The notes beneath the pieces are model-generated. The model saw only the letters and a program-made list of their open reading frames with translations, had not been told where the DNA came from and ran no database searches. From assembly GCA_027574665.1 (NCBI GenBank), contig CM050652.1:39832307-39896306 (forward strand): a stretch of DNA of 64,000 nucleotides, given 5' to 3'. Positions 25,529 through 38,800 of the stretch are shown here, piece after piece. The stretch comes from Rhynochetos jubatus (lineage: Eukaryota > Chordata > Aves > Eurypygiformes > Rhynochetidae). The position numbers and the translations under genes are program-made. Position 1 is the stretch's first letter; every line of letters begins with the position of its first letter.

Positions 25529-28125
25529 CTGGAAAAGTTTCTTCTAAGGAAGATGGCAAAACCAGCAATTATTATAAGGCTTCTTCTGTGAAATGGTCTT
25601 TGTTTCATTCTATGGTCAAGGGGAAGAAAGGAATAAGTTGCTCGGTCTGTAAAATGAACAAATCTGCCATTGGGTAACTATTTCCAGTGTTTGCAGTCAT
25701 AGAGTTGGATTATTCACCTAGTGAATCAGGTTATCCTCAACCTTTTGTCCAAATCAGGGTGCACCAAGCCTTTGAAGATTAGCAAGCTGATTAATTCATA
25801 TTTTACCCCTACAGTCAAAGCAAAAATCTTTTCAGATCAAGAAAAGTGGAGTGTTTCAGCAGTCTGTCAGTGGACTACCAAACAGACCAGAAGCCACCAT
25901 CTTCCCAAAACCTCAGAGGTTACTTTTTGATGTTTATGCAGGTCTTTTTCACTGTCTCCCACTGATCACACTCTGGAGAACAAACTGGCTGCCTCTGTTA
26001 GTATTCAGCACACCATGATGTGTGTTGGGTGACCCAGAGAAGCTGTTTATATCTCAGGGCACTGTCTTGATTACTGGGGGTGTTAGTGGCCTCCTTGTGT
26101 TGCTGACTGGAAGGGGAATGTGTAGCAACTGGGTACCTAATCCATGCTGTTTGGATAGACGTTTGCAACATAGGAGGATCAATCTGGGGTTGTGTCTTCC
26201 CTGTTTCCCTGAAGTCATCACCTTTAAAATGTTTCACTGTTGCTTAGTTATCTCATTATCATCAGACTCTTTTCTTAATTTCATCCAGTTAGTTTCAGAG
26301 ATGCTTTTCTGCACTTTGTTTTCTCCTTAACACGAAGTGTGTTGATGAAGGTAGGATAGCTAACCCATAAAGCCAGAAGCTGTTATGACTAAACACAAGT
26401 TTATAATAGGAAGGAAGATACTGTGAGCATTAGTGAGTCTGGTTTTACTTGTTATAATGTTTAAGAATACAAACAAACTGAAGCAGTCCTCATAAACATC
26501 TTAAATAAAATGATACCTTTAAACTTTATTGTTAAATCATACACTGAACTTAAAGGATATCGAGATGAAGGTAATGAAGGATGCAACAACTACGGTGTGC
26601 AGAAATTAATACCATGATTCTAGAGAAAGGTTAATTGACTACTTTAAAATATTACTGGAGAGTTCTAATACAGCCCACATGTTTCACAATTGTTTGATCA
26701 TGTGAGGTCTGGACAAACATCATGATTAATTAACCAGTGCAAAGTTTTGTATTGTCAGAGAACAGGTCTTCTTTCACTGGACTGAAAGATCCGTGCCATT
26801 GTAAAGTTAGCATAATAATGGCTTAAACTGTAGAGTTTAAGGCTAGGGTATAAAATATTCCTGAGCAGTCTTCAGGATTTTCTCTAAAATACGTTCATTC
26901 TTAAATGAAGTTCAACTGCAATCTGCAAATTATTTTCTAATCTATATTATTCCCAAATCCCAAATGCAGAAAATTTCATTTTCTACTTTGTGATTTTACT
27001 TGAATGAAAAGACTAATACATTTTGAGAAAAAGATGGAAAAGTTGAAAACCAGGTTTTCACTTCACAAACACAGATGCTATCACTGTCACTTTTACCTTT
27101 CTCTCTTATGCCATAGTGTTATAGCACTTAAAGGTTCTGAGCAGCTCCAATATGCCCTTGCTGTTAGACAGCTAAAGATGTATTCTGACAAAACGGAAAT
27201 ACCAAATGGGAAGAAGAAAGAAGGGTGAAAGCCATGTTTCCATGGTTAACACATGGAGCTGTCAGGATTAGAACACAGTTCTTCCACGTCTTAGCCAGCC
27301 CACAGGCTTTATAAGCTTGTATATAGACACAGAAATTCTTGCTGTATTTACTAAGGCTAACAAATTGTTTCAAGCTTCTGTTTGGTTCAGATACAATAAC
27401 AATTTAAATTTTTCTGGCTGCTGGCAACTCCTTCCCATCATTTCTGAAATATGTTAAATGTAATAGTATATGGTTAAAAAATGTTGGGTCTCCCCAGGAT
27501 TTCAAAATAAGGCACTTAAGAAGATCTAAACCTGGCCTTGCACACCTGCAAATATTGATGGTACATCTGAAATGGGTAGCAGTGCTCATTTTGTGAAGGT
27601 CTGTCTGTTCATTTTGCATGAAATGAGATGAGGATTTAAAAGTGTGTTTTGTCAGTGACAGAGAAAATGCCACCTAAAGAACCCTCAGCTACAAAAAGGG
27701 GAAAATCCCTAGGGAAATAAGCAAACAAGGAACAAGCAACACTTCATGGACTTTGCAAAGAGACCTGAGTTTTCTCATGACATGCTCTGAAATGGTGTGC
27801 AAGTGTCTTCCAGCTCTCCCAGGGAAACTCCTTTAGCTCAGAAGCTGCTGCAAAAGGCAGACGGCTGATGTCTCATATGATCATTAAAAAATTTGCAACA
27901 TTTACAATGCATTTCCCCTTTTTAATTTCATTCTGCACAGCTGATATGTCTCTCTGATAATTCTCTCTCTAGAAGAATAGCTCATGTTTTCCACACACAC
28001 CTCCTAGGCGACAGATACTTACGCTCAGTGCCAAAGGTTTTCTCAGCCTTGATTCTCAGGCAGCTGAGATTAAGGCACAGCAGCACCTAGGACAACAGCA
28101 TGCAAAGATGTTCTGTAGCCAGCTC

Positions 28126-28200
28126 CATAGAATGTCAGAATCATTTTGGGTCAGAAGGGACCTTGAAAAATCATCTAGTCCAAGCCCTCTGACATGGCAG
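28126..28200 (-). mobile_element. CR1 LINE 3'-end fragment, degraded
   Basis: On the plus strand this reads as the reverse complement of the avian CR1 3' terminus. CATAGAATGTCAGAATCATT is followed by a GGTCAGAAGGGACCTT segment and an ATCATCTAGTCCAAGCCC segment, matching the 3' untranslated end of CR1. Only about 75 bp survive. The pentanucleotide array begins right after it, on the side where the rest of the CR1 would be expected, so array growth or a deletion may have removed the remainder. Confidence 0.75.
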
Positions 28201-28210
28201 AAGAAGATGA

Positions 28211-28320
28211 ATGGAATGGAATGGAATGGAATGGAATGGAATGGAATGGAATGGAATGGAATGGAATAGAATAGAATAGAATAGAATAGAATAGAATAGA
28301 ATAGAATAGAATAGAATAGA
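28211..28320. repeat. Compound pentanucleotide microsatellite (ATGGA)11(ATAGA)11
   Basis: Eleven perfect ATGGA units at 28211-28265 are followed without interruption by eleven perfect ATAGA units at 28266-28320. The two motifs differ by one G/A transition. The tract abuts a CR1 3'-end fragment whose terminal sequence (CATAGAAT on this strand) resembles the repeat unit. Confidence 0.97.
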
Positions 28321-28717
28321 ATTTTCTTCTATGTGTCTCTGTCTAGTGGGTTTTAGTTTCTTGAAGGTAAATCACAACTCAACTGTCAGGAAAAAACAAA
28401 TCCATAGCAAGAATGAATAAAATAAAATTATTACAAAGTACTGAAGCTCTGTATAATTTTTCCTTTATATAAAAATTGATGAGATAGTGTTATCAGTTTC
28501 ATATTTATGAAAGTATGAGGGAACCTGTCAGAAAACTAGATTTCAGAGAACAGTTCTTCACTCACTTGTCATCTTTTGCTTCCCATTATTCTTTTCTTTC
28601 ATTTTCACTAGAATTATAAACTGTTGATTCTGTTATGTAGCCAAAATGACTGCTCATTCATCTTGCTGCATTCCTCTAATTTACTTTTGAGACAGATGCT
28701 TTTAGGGAAGTTCCTGT
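28321..28717. other. Spacer between microsatellite and satellite array, nothing seen
   Basis: AT-rich unique-looking sequence with no open frame of note and no recognisable repeat. It separates the pentanucleotide array from the 170-bp tandem array. Confidence 0.6.
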
Positions 28718-29808
28718 TTCTGACTCAGACCTAAGGGGGGCCATGGGCAGAAACCGAGGCCACCAAATATTAGGGTTAAAGTTAGGATCCAGAGAACCAA
28801 AAAGACCACAAATGCAGGAAAAATTGGGATTGCAAAGGCTTACTAAGAGGACTACGACACTGCTCCAACATTGCTCCCTTCCCAGCTTTGAAAGCCAGTA
28901 CCGAGAGGGGCCTGTACCAGAAACCAAAGCCATAAAATATTAGAGTTAGGGTTAGGGTCTGAAGAAAGAGAAAGCCCACAGGTGCAGGGGGATTTGGGAT
29001 TGCAAAGGCCTTCCAAGAGGAGCACAGCACTGCATCGACAGTGCTCTCACCTCAGATTTCACAGCCAGAAGCCAGGTGGGCCATGGCCAGAAACTGAGGC
29101 CGCCTATTATTAGGGTTAGGGTCCAGAGAACGAGAAATCCCACAGGTCCCAGCATAATTGAGATTGCAAAGGCCTGCCAAGGGGAGCACAGCACTGCACC
29201 AAACTTGCCCTCACCCCATCTTTCAGATTCAGAACAGAGGGGGGGCGGGCACCGGAAAACGTGGCAGGCAACTATTAGATGTAGGTTTAAGGTTAGGGTC
29301 CGGAGAAACAGAAAGCCCTCAGGTCCCAGCATAATTGGGATTGCAAACGCCTGCCTAGAGGAGCACGGCACTGCACCAACATTGCCCTCACCCCAGCTTT
29401 CACAGCCAGAACCCTGGTGGGCCATGGCCAAAAACTGAGTCCACCTACTATTAGGGTTAGGGTTAGAGTGCAGAGTACCAGAAAGCACACAGGTCCCAGC
29501 ATAATTGGGATTGCAAAGGCCTGCCAAGAGGAGCACGGCACTGCACTGACTGTGCTCCCTTCCCAGGTTTCATAACCAGAACCCATCTGTGCCAGGGAGA
29601 GAAACTGCAGCTGGCAACAGTCAGGGTTAGAGTTAGGGTCCAGAGAATCAGAAAGCCCACAGATTCCAGCATAGTTTGGATTGCAAAGGCCTGCCAAGAG
29701 GAGCACGGCACTGCACCAACCTTTCTCCCTCCCCATCTTACAGAGCCAGAACTCAGAGTGGCCAGGTCCGGAAACAGCAGCCAGCAACTATTAGGGTTAG
29801 GGTTAGGT
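28718..29808 (+). repeat. Satellite-like tandem array, about 170-bp units with TTAGGG hexamers
   Basis: About 6.4 head-to-tail units. The conserved core TTGCAAAGGC recurs at 28830, 29000, 29164, 29341, 29511 and 29681, giving spacings of 170, 164, 177, 170 and 170 bp; the fourth copy has one base changed in the core. Each unit contains one to three telomere-like hexamers (TTAGGG or one-base variants), then a GTCCAGAGAA-like motif, a CCCACAGGTCCCAGCAT-like stretch, the core, and an AGAGGAGCACGGCACTGCA-like stretch. It ends with an ACAGCCAGAACC-like and GGCCATGGCCAGAAAC-like segment. The array ends on the right exactly in a TTAGGGTTAGGGTTAGG tract. Open frames of 164-194 codons on the minus strand and 120 on the plus are artefacts of the repetition. 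I do not recognise the family. Confidence 0.95.
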
Positions 29809-32800
29809 CACTCACTTGAGAGTGACTGATGTGAACAATAAATTGTAGCAACCTAATTTAGACTTGAAGGCTTGTCATACTTTCTGTCCCATATTTACTT
29901 CTACTTCACAAACCTATGAAAACACAATTACTGACTTTGCAATATTTTCAGGACCACAGCCCTCTAGGGCAGATCCAGCTTTCTTGCAGCACTGTAGGTA
30001 GAAGCTCTAAATATGAAAGCTCTACATTAAAAAATCCCTTCATTCACTGTGATAGAGAGCATTTTCTCATCCCTTTAGTCACTACTGAAGCATATGCAGA
30101 GCCGTTGCTGATGGCCTAATCACATATGTTAATTAATAATCCCACATCACACTTCCCAGCTATAAGAAAAAGCTAATTCAGTAACTCCAGTTCCATCTGC
30201 ATTTTTGAATGCTGAGCAGATCAGTCAGTTCTTGCCTTCTGTCACACTGTGGACAGAAAAGGTAAGGATGGCTAAAGTGAGTAATGCATACAAAATCTGC
30301 AGGGTGTCTTTGTACTCCAGCAATATAAGAACTGCTACAAATCTGTGATTTAGTACAATGTGTTCCTTCCTGATCTGGAAACTGACTGGTTTTAAGGTCA
30401 GTCTGGTTTTGACTTGTCCATAACCATATCAAGTGAATAAGGCAGCTGAGCTATGAATCACTCAGTGACTTCTGAAGTAACACAGACCGGACTGAGATTT
30501 TTCCCTAGTTCCATTGCTAATATCACCACTGCTTCTGTGGAGTTCTGATAACTGGTTCTGCCCTCTCCCTGTGAGACTTCTGCTGCATGGTAGTTTCTTT
30601 CTCTTGGATGTTTTAATGATGTCTATACTATTTCTTTTTCATGTCTTTTATCCAGACAATGCAAGTTTTACTAAAATTTAAGCTTTGGCTTTCTATTTTG
30701 ATTTTTGAATTGGTTGACTACTAGTCAAATATTTAATTTAATTTGTACTACTGTGTCAGTGTCATAGACCTTTACTGATGTCACATACAGACAGCATTGC
30801 TCAAGGTCCAACAGGAAGTGTGATATTTTAAGGAACCTAAACTCTGGTCAGAGTGTTATTGACTTGATCAGGACTGATGATTTCGGATACCTAGATTTTG
30901 GGGTGCATATCACAGGGTGCCTTAGAGATGTTGATTTTCAAAATGTGGACATTTTGACCCTTCTAAAAATGCGGTTCTTTGTTTTTAAGAATATGTTCTC
31001 ATGTTAAAATCTAACTTGTGCCATCCTCTGTATTTGCTAGTGATTTGTGAATGAACAGTAACTTGTACAAACAGAGAGCAACTGCTTTTAATATTTTTAA
31101 TATTAGATTAAAATAGCAGCCAGCAAGTAAACTACAGCATTGGGTGGGGAAGAGTCAGGTAAGAACTTTTGGGAGGAAAAGTTCATGACACACAGAGGTT
31201 CAGTACTTATTGGCGTTGTCATGAGTTGAACGTCAATGACCAGCCCTTAGCTTTCTTATGGTGCTAGTGGTGTGACATCTCTAGAACTGGATTTTTTTAG
31301 AGCATTTAACAGGTAAGATAGGAAATCTTCATCATACGAACTACTCATTTGAGATCTCACTGGTGAGCTACAGGAGTTTCATATTTGAAGGGAACAAACC
31401 TAGCAAGAGAAACTCTTCATTCATGAAAAATGCCGTCAACACAACCTGCTCATAAAAGCAGAAAAACTGGTGGTAGGGAAAATAGGGAGAACTTTAATGC
31501 TTGAAGTGGTTGCCCATCCTATACTTATACTACCAAAGTGGCAGTCATTATTTTCTTGGGGGGTTTATTATTTTATTTCCACCCTTTGCTCCTTCCTGGG
31601 GAAGATTTCCACATTTTTAGTAGCTCTGTGAAAAGGCCACTCAACGTTATGTCCCCGTATTGACAGCTTCTGACAAAATAAGGTGTTCTGTGCTCAGAAG
31701 TAGACAGTGCCAGAAAAAATTACCTTTATTTCATACAAACAAACAAACAAACAAACAAAAAAAAAAGTGAAGGATTCTTATTTTTGTGTTGGTTTCCGAA
31801 CAGAATGACATTTCATATTGGAAAGATAAGCCCATGCAAGTGTCAATTACCTTATTATTAGAATCTTTATCTTGCCTGTAGACAGCCCCAGGTCAAAACC
31901 CCTACTCTACTGGTTTGGATCCCTGCTAAATATTGAGGGCTCTTCATAAACCAGAATGAATAATGTATTTCATAGCAAAGTAGGTTTTACATCCTGGAGC
32001 AGAAATTTCACCCTGGATCCAAGAAAATCCTTGTCAAAACCAAGCTTTATCCACAAAACGTCTAATATTAATTCTATTCTCTAATTATTCATTTAGCAAA
32101 AACAGGAGATAGAATATGTTTGTCTGGACATATCAAACTCATTCTAGCATCCAGGTTTGTCTGCTTTGTGTTTAACATCCCCATATTAGTAATGAGTAGT
32201 TGCTTCTGTAAAGTCTTGCCAGCTCTCTAAATGCATCATACACACTAGGGAGAAAAATTCTAATTATTAGGAAAACTGAAGCATCAAAAAACAGATTCAC
32301 TCAGTGCAGCTGCAGAGACAAGGTCATGGAGACAGAGTGATGCTCTTCTTTCATGGGAGCTGATAGTGAAACTTGCAACTCTTCTGCCTCGTTTTAGGGT
32401 GTCTTGCAAATCCAGCCCTTGTTAGTTTTCTAAGAAAATTGCCTGCTACATCCCCAACATTCAGCAGCACCTATACCATTTGATATAAATGCTTTCAAAC
32501 TATTAGTATGTGACACCTATAATAAAAATCTTCAGGCATATGCAAAGCTGTAATAGATAAAAAACCCACTATGGCTTCAGAATTCATTATTGTTCACTCC
32601 TCAACACAACTTCAATAAGACTGTACCTTCAGGTACTGCAGGCATATATGACAGCATTGACAGTAATTAAAAACAAACGTTCTTGGAAGGCAGGAAAGCA
32701 AGGGCAACACGAATGATGTTAAAGCACCGTATAAAATGCTTGAGAAAGAACCTGAGGAAAAGGAAGTAGATATGGGTACATGAACAATAGGAGTTCTTAA

Positions 32801-35800
32801 TACATGAAACCACTCCAACTCAGAGGCTGAAAGAAAGTGATGAAGAGGGGAGGAAATGTGTGGGAGGTAGTAGACAAGGATAAATGATTCAATAAGACAA
32901 AATTCAGGATCACAGATGAAAAAAAAGAAAGACTTCTTAAATGTATTTGAGTTTGTCTGTGTTAATTTATTATGTTTTATATCAATGCATTGTCTTCTGC
33001 AGAGAAGCTTCCTCTCCAAGACACTTCCGCTCCAAGTGTCTGAACACCAGCCAGCTCTGCTCTGCTGGAGCTGTGCTCTCTTTCTTTAGGTTCTGCAATA
33101 CCACCTCCAAGGCAGCAGCTACACATCAGGGCTTGCTCATTGTCCTGCCTCTGGAAGCAGAGGTCCAACAACCACAGGACAGGGCAAAAACCTTGCATAC
33201 TTCTTAATAGTCTAGTTGGAGGAACCACCAGTATTGAAATGAAGAATATTTGTGAAAATAATTCATGCATAATTGCCTAATACAATCTTTACAACTAGGT
33301 TTAGGCTAGAGCAGACAGAAAGACTACACCATAGTTGATATATAAACATATATATGTATATGTGTAAAGGCATATGGGGCATTAGATACATACATGTTAA
33401 TCTTTGTTCCTGTGGTCCACTGAGCAATAATTTTCCCTTTAAAGTTTCATTTTGAAGCATAGTATTTGTCTACGAATGCTAGCAAACATGGATAATCAAG
33501 AAGACACATTGACATAAGAACATTTAAATAAGTGAGAATCACAGGTTCAGCCTTCATCTAAAAGACAGAGCAGAGATGCAGTGAGCAGTGCAATGATGAG
33601 GGTTATCTCCTGTCCAATATCCTTCAACAGCAAACAAGTAAAAATATTACAGTACAAATACAACTGCTAAATTTAAAATTCCTGCCCTACCCAGATTGCA
33701 AATCCATATGTTTCTAGGAATATCACCACCTAGCTTACACACTTTTGATTTTAGGTTGATTAGTAAAGAAAGCTTATTTATAAAGATGAATCTGTAAAGA
33801 GATTGACTCTTTAAAAGATAAGGTATTCCATGTGTAATGGACAATGTGTCAAAGATGCTACTATATTCACCATAGAAAACTGTGCATACGCTACCAGAAT
33901 ATTGCCAAATTTAAGAGATAGAAGATTCTCATCTTTTGTTGTGCCTTTACTCCTTTATCTGCTTCCTTCAAAGGAAATTAATTCAGACACTTACTGATAT
34001 TACTAGGCTTGGCTCAGGCCCTATACAGAACAACCACAGAAATAGGCATAGGATAGCCAACGTGTCCCAGAAAAGGGCTCAACCATAAATAAGAGGTGGT
34101 ATTTCTCATGCAAATGGAAGTCTTCTGCATTCTGCCAGAGACAGCTAAAATAGCAGTTAGCTGCTGAATAATGAAAGGAAAAAAAAAAAAAACCATAGAG
34201 AGGAAGTATTCCTTTCTTAGATAGATGACTTTCAAAATTGCCCCTTTCTGACTTTAAGGCACTCAGAGAGATTGATGTGGCAGGCAGGAGCAGGACACTA
34301 TTGCTGTAGTGACCCACTCCTCTCAACACAGCACTTATTGTTATTTCAAGGTGCCACCTGAGAAATGGAAGGTAGGGGTGTAAGAGCATGATCTATCACC
34401 CAGGAATACCTGGGAGTCCTGTTTCCAATGAGGCACACCAACTCTCTCCACATACTGGTGCCACCAAACCTCAGGGTCACTTACAGAAGAGCCTTCATTT
34501 CAGTGAATCTTGCAGAGAGTGTAGTGACAGCCAGGCTGAAGCCATGAACACCTCAGGACACTACCTTTCCTGCTCCCAGCATCTCCTGTCAAGCATGTTT
34601 ACTGGCAGGACCTTGAGGAACACATGTGCACACAGAGGAATGTTGCTTTTGTTTCCAGGCAGGGGTGAAGGATGATTGCTTGGAATATAACACACTTTCA
34701 ATCAGTCACATTAACTCTTTATTAAAGGCACGTGAAGTCTGTGAGAACACGTAAGGGATCGGCTCTTTTGCCAGCTGTCTCCTTTCAACACCTTTGATGA
34801 CCTCCCAGGTTTAAGCTTCTTGCCCTCCCCATCCAAATGTTGTAGTTTTTCCTCTTTTGATTCCAGACAGCAACGCTTTCCATTAAAAATCACTGACTTA
34901 TTTGTAATACAGCTCAAAGGCATTAGCAGTAAACCAGACAGGATAGCATTTGTTCATTTCTTAGTAATGAGGTTTGCTAATTTTTCATAATGCATTTGAA
35001 AATATGAAAAATACTGTTTTATAGATGGAAAAATTACCACAGCAATTATGTCAGAAAAAGATATTAATGAGGGAGAGGAGAAGAGAGGGAGAGCAGAATA
35101 GATTACAACATTCCTTGAGTTACAATACTGCAGATACATGAAAGAAAAATGACAATCAAAGATGCTACAGCCTAAGGAAAAATTAGAAAGAAAATAGTAA
35201 TAACAGAAGTCACTACAGCTCTAATGTTCAAGCAAGAATCAATATTTTGTCTGAAAGCTTTCCAGGAAGACAGGGATGCAGGAGAGGTTTTTCTAAACCT
35301 CACAGCCCTCACCAGCAATAACAGATTTCCAAAATGGCAAATACATCCTCCTAGTGTAGTTCCTCTGGCAACAAAAGCTCTCTGCATCTTTCAAAGCCCT
35401 GTTCCTGCTAACAAGACCTGGGCCAAAAAAAAGGCATTAATTTAAAAAGAGTTCTAAATACTGTGCATGAAATTGAGTGTCACCTGACACCTGTGTCACT
35501 TGTTAGTCAGGGATTTAGTCAGGGTCCCATGCCCTGTGGTTTCTGCCCCACAGAACCCCAGGCTTGTTCACCCTGCAGTTCTCATGTAAGCCCTTACAGC
35601 TGGTGCACATTTCTCCAGGGAAAGGCAGGAGAGCCCACAGTGCAGGCAAAAATACCCAGCATAAAGAACCAAAAAGTTATTTTTTAATATATTTATCTTT
35701 TTCAAGTGAGTTAAGATACTTTGGTTTTTCCAGACTGAGGCTTCCATCCATAAAAATTCAGAGTCTTTCATTAAAACTTGAAATTTTCCAAATTTCATGA

Positions 35801-38800
35801 TAAAGTGCTTAGGGATGTTTCATTTGATTGTATTGTACTGTGGTTAGAAAACACTTTGCAAGTTCCTTCACTATTTAGGGAAAGGAACAGGATAGTGGAA
35901 CAGAACTGACCAGCCAGAACTGAGCAATGCAGTTGAATAGGTTGAATAGCCTCAACAACCCCATTAGAGAAAATTTCCTCCAGCTGATTCCCTCTTTCCT
36001 GACACTGTCTTATCTTGACACAGGGGATGTAAACATATGTGTTAGATATGAAAATTCAAGTAAAACAAAATAACATAAATCAAGTTTTAAAATCTACAAA
36101 TTAATAGAAGTGTTGAACCAAATGAGTATGCACATAGAAACATACTTTAGCAAAATACTTACAGGAGACATGTTTTAAATGAATAATCTGCTTTCCTATT
36201 GTAATCCTATTCCACTGTAATTAGAATAAATAGCCTTTTGATACTTAAAAAAATTCATAGAGATGGAGTTTTATTCAACAAACCAAAAAAATAAAATAAC
36301 AAGTAGTAAATTTTATTTTATGTGATAGATATGATGAACCACTTGCACATCCCAACATCAAATGTAGTTCAGCACCCATACATACTTGTAATCCGTCTTC
36401 TTCCCTCTTCCCACAAACTATTACTTTTACAACTATCATTTTTAGAAGCCACAGTTACACCTCCCAGAGCTACTTATAACAGGAAATTAGAACATTTTGT
36501 GTTCTTTTCTGTTCTGTGGCTTCCTGTCCATGCTCAGGATTTCCCTTCGGCATATGAAAAAATTTATGAATCATGCATCACTTGCTCTAGGTAAATCCAG
36601 ATAGTATGAAGAATCAGGCAAAGCCTTTGTCTGTGTTCTGCCTGGCTTATCTCATTTTTCTGACTGCAACATCACACCTATGATATACAGGCAACTGGCA
36701 GCCTGAGAAATGCCCTGAGTGTCAGACCAAAAGCCTGGGGCAAAGATCTTCACCTCACACTCTGAGAGGGATACACAGTCCTTCTGCATGTAGGCTCATG
36801 GACACCTACTGTCATATTTATGGAGGTAAGTAAATCACTGTTAGTGTTAGACTGACTGCTAGCTACTTTCCACCCTCTGAGCAAAGGGTCTAGTGTCAGA
36901 TGTCCCAGAATTGTTAACCCTTGGACTACTTGGGCTGTTTCAGAGTCCTTCCTCCTTTTATTAAATGCAAAGTGCAAAGTCTCCACATTGCGAATGTCTA
37001 GACAGAGGAAAAAGCAAAAAACCTTAAAGGCTTTAAAATCAGGAGAAGACAGAGCTTTCCTCTCCTCAGAATGTTTAGCTGTCATAGTTTTTCAGTCAAT
37101 CATCTCATGCATTTGGGGTGTTTGAACATTGTTATGCCTGAAAAGGTGTGTGGATGGCAGGGCAGATATCTGCTCCTTCCCTACCTATGTTAGCAATCCT
37201 TTATCAATCTCTTCAGAAACCAGGGTGCGTAGAAACCAGCAGAAGCCATAAGGCTCACAGTGAAATGGTGAGAAGGACGCTTGAGGAGCAAAGGGAAGGA
37301 AGGCAATGTCAGGAATGGATGACCAGTGTTCAAGAGTTCACTGTACACCCAAAGGACTTTGACTGGGAAAGTCCGGCTTTCAGTGTTTTTCAGTAGTAGC
37401 TGGGAGCATGGGTCAAGGGACTGCAAGAGAAGCAAGTGGCATGAAGTCTACAAGACTAACAAGAACAGCTTAATGATTATCCCTCCCTGAAATCAAATAG
37501 GGGAGGCAGCCAAATGCAGCACTACAGGCTCCTGGCACAGCCACCCTCTGTTTCAGCTCTCCTCTAAGGAACTGGGGAAAGGAGAGGTGGTGGGAGGAGG
37601 TAGCACATACCATACTTAGGAGTGAAGAGAGATAAAAAGACTGAAAATCTAACAAAAGTTTGCTCTCTCCCCCTCCTTTCTCCTACCTGCTGTTCTCTCC
37701 ACTCCTGTAATCCCACTGGCAAAAGTGATGGAGATGGCACAAGACTGGCTGTGACAAATAAGCCCCAACAGTCCCAGCTGTGAATAACATCCTAGCTCTC
37801 TAAACCTCAAAAACCAGGTAGTACAGTTCCCTGTGCTGTCTGAATCTCTATCAGACACAGACCAGCACATTTATTTACACACAAGTGTACTCTTGCTGTC
37901 CAAAGATTATCTGGACTGAACACTAGTGTTTCAAGTTGCTTTCATCCTATAAAAATCAGCTTCACAAACAAGAGAGCACTAACGTAATCACTCCACCTAA
38001 TGTTAGTAAAATTGCCTGGAAATAGCTTGAATTTCAGTTGATTAGCACTATATGAAACAGGAAAAGAAATATTAATGTCAGTTGCTGACCTTTACTCAAA
38101 TCAGGAGATATCCCTGTGCTTGCCTGTGTTTGTGTGTGTGTGCTTTGCTCTGTTAATTAGACATCTGTTAAGCAAGAAATAAGGGAAAAAACTGTGACCT
38201 TACGGATGACTCCCACTGAAGTATTTTGTGCAAAGAGCTTATTACATTTCACCAGGATAAACTGTGTAATGTCTGCTTTGATTTTCTTAGCAACCTTCCT
38301 ACAGTCCAACTTGGAAGTACCCAGCACTTGCAGCTTCCAGCAGCTTCACAGGAAGTGCTCATCACCGCTACAGCTCAGCTCGTCTCTGTTGCTCTGGCAT
38401 GGAGAAAGAGTGCGTGAGCAGGTAGATCAGAGACCCTCAGTCTGTCAACCAGCATTGACATCCATACCAGTGTCAGGGCCAAGGGGTGATAGCCAGAGGA
38501 ATGACTGTAGTAATTTATACATTTTGTCCTGCAACATAAATCTTATAAAGTGGAAGATTGTAACAGTCCCCTGATGATCAATTTCCCTCTTGGGTCAAAG
38601 GAAATAAGCTCTGTAATGTTTAGACTAACAGTATGATGAAATTATGTTTAGCTCATCGTAACATAGTACTTCATATTTCACATACATAACTTTCAAATGG
38701 TAATTCATGTCTCATCTACCGATCAGATACTGGAAAATCTCTCCAGGTTATCCTGAAGTACTCTATTTTCAGTTTCAACAAGGACAGCATCAAAATGAAA

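Larger units (their letters stand above)
20266..28125. other. Non-coding DNA, no confident gene
   Basis: AT-rich, CpG-poor sequence. It contains simple repeats, one protein-like minus-strand open segment near 23.5 kb and a palindromic CRE-type site, all listed separately. The plus-strand frame at 22386-22697 (103 codons) resembles no protein I know and has no flanking features that favour coding. Confidence 0.6.

Noticed and set aside
28952..29787. Minus-strand frames of 194 and 164 codons and a plus-strand frame of 120 codons as genes
   Set aside because: They coincide with the 170-bp tandem array and read its copies in shifting phases, so they are by-products of repetition.
28718..29808. 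CRISPR-like array
   Set aside because: Units are contiguous 170-bp copies without short repeats and unique spacers, and the genome is a vertebrate.
29791..29808. True chromosome end
   Set aside because: Only about three TTAGGG units are present and more than 34 kb of ordinary sequence follows.
32612..33019. 135-codon minus-strand frame as a gene
   Set aside because: AT-rich, phenylalanine- and serine-rich translation with no motif; length is within chance for 64 kb and the opposite strand is partly open too.
34021..34389. 122-codon minus-strand frame as a gene
   Set aside because: It contains a poly-phenylalanine stretch from a genomic A run and overlaps another open frame; typical of chance.
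38194..38574. 126-codon plus-strand frame as a gene
   Set aside because: No recognisable domain, no promoter or splice context and low-quality composition.
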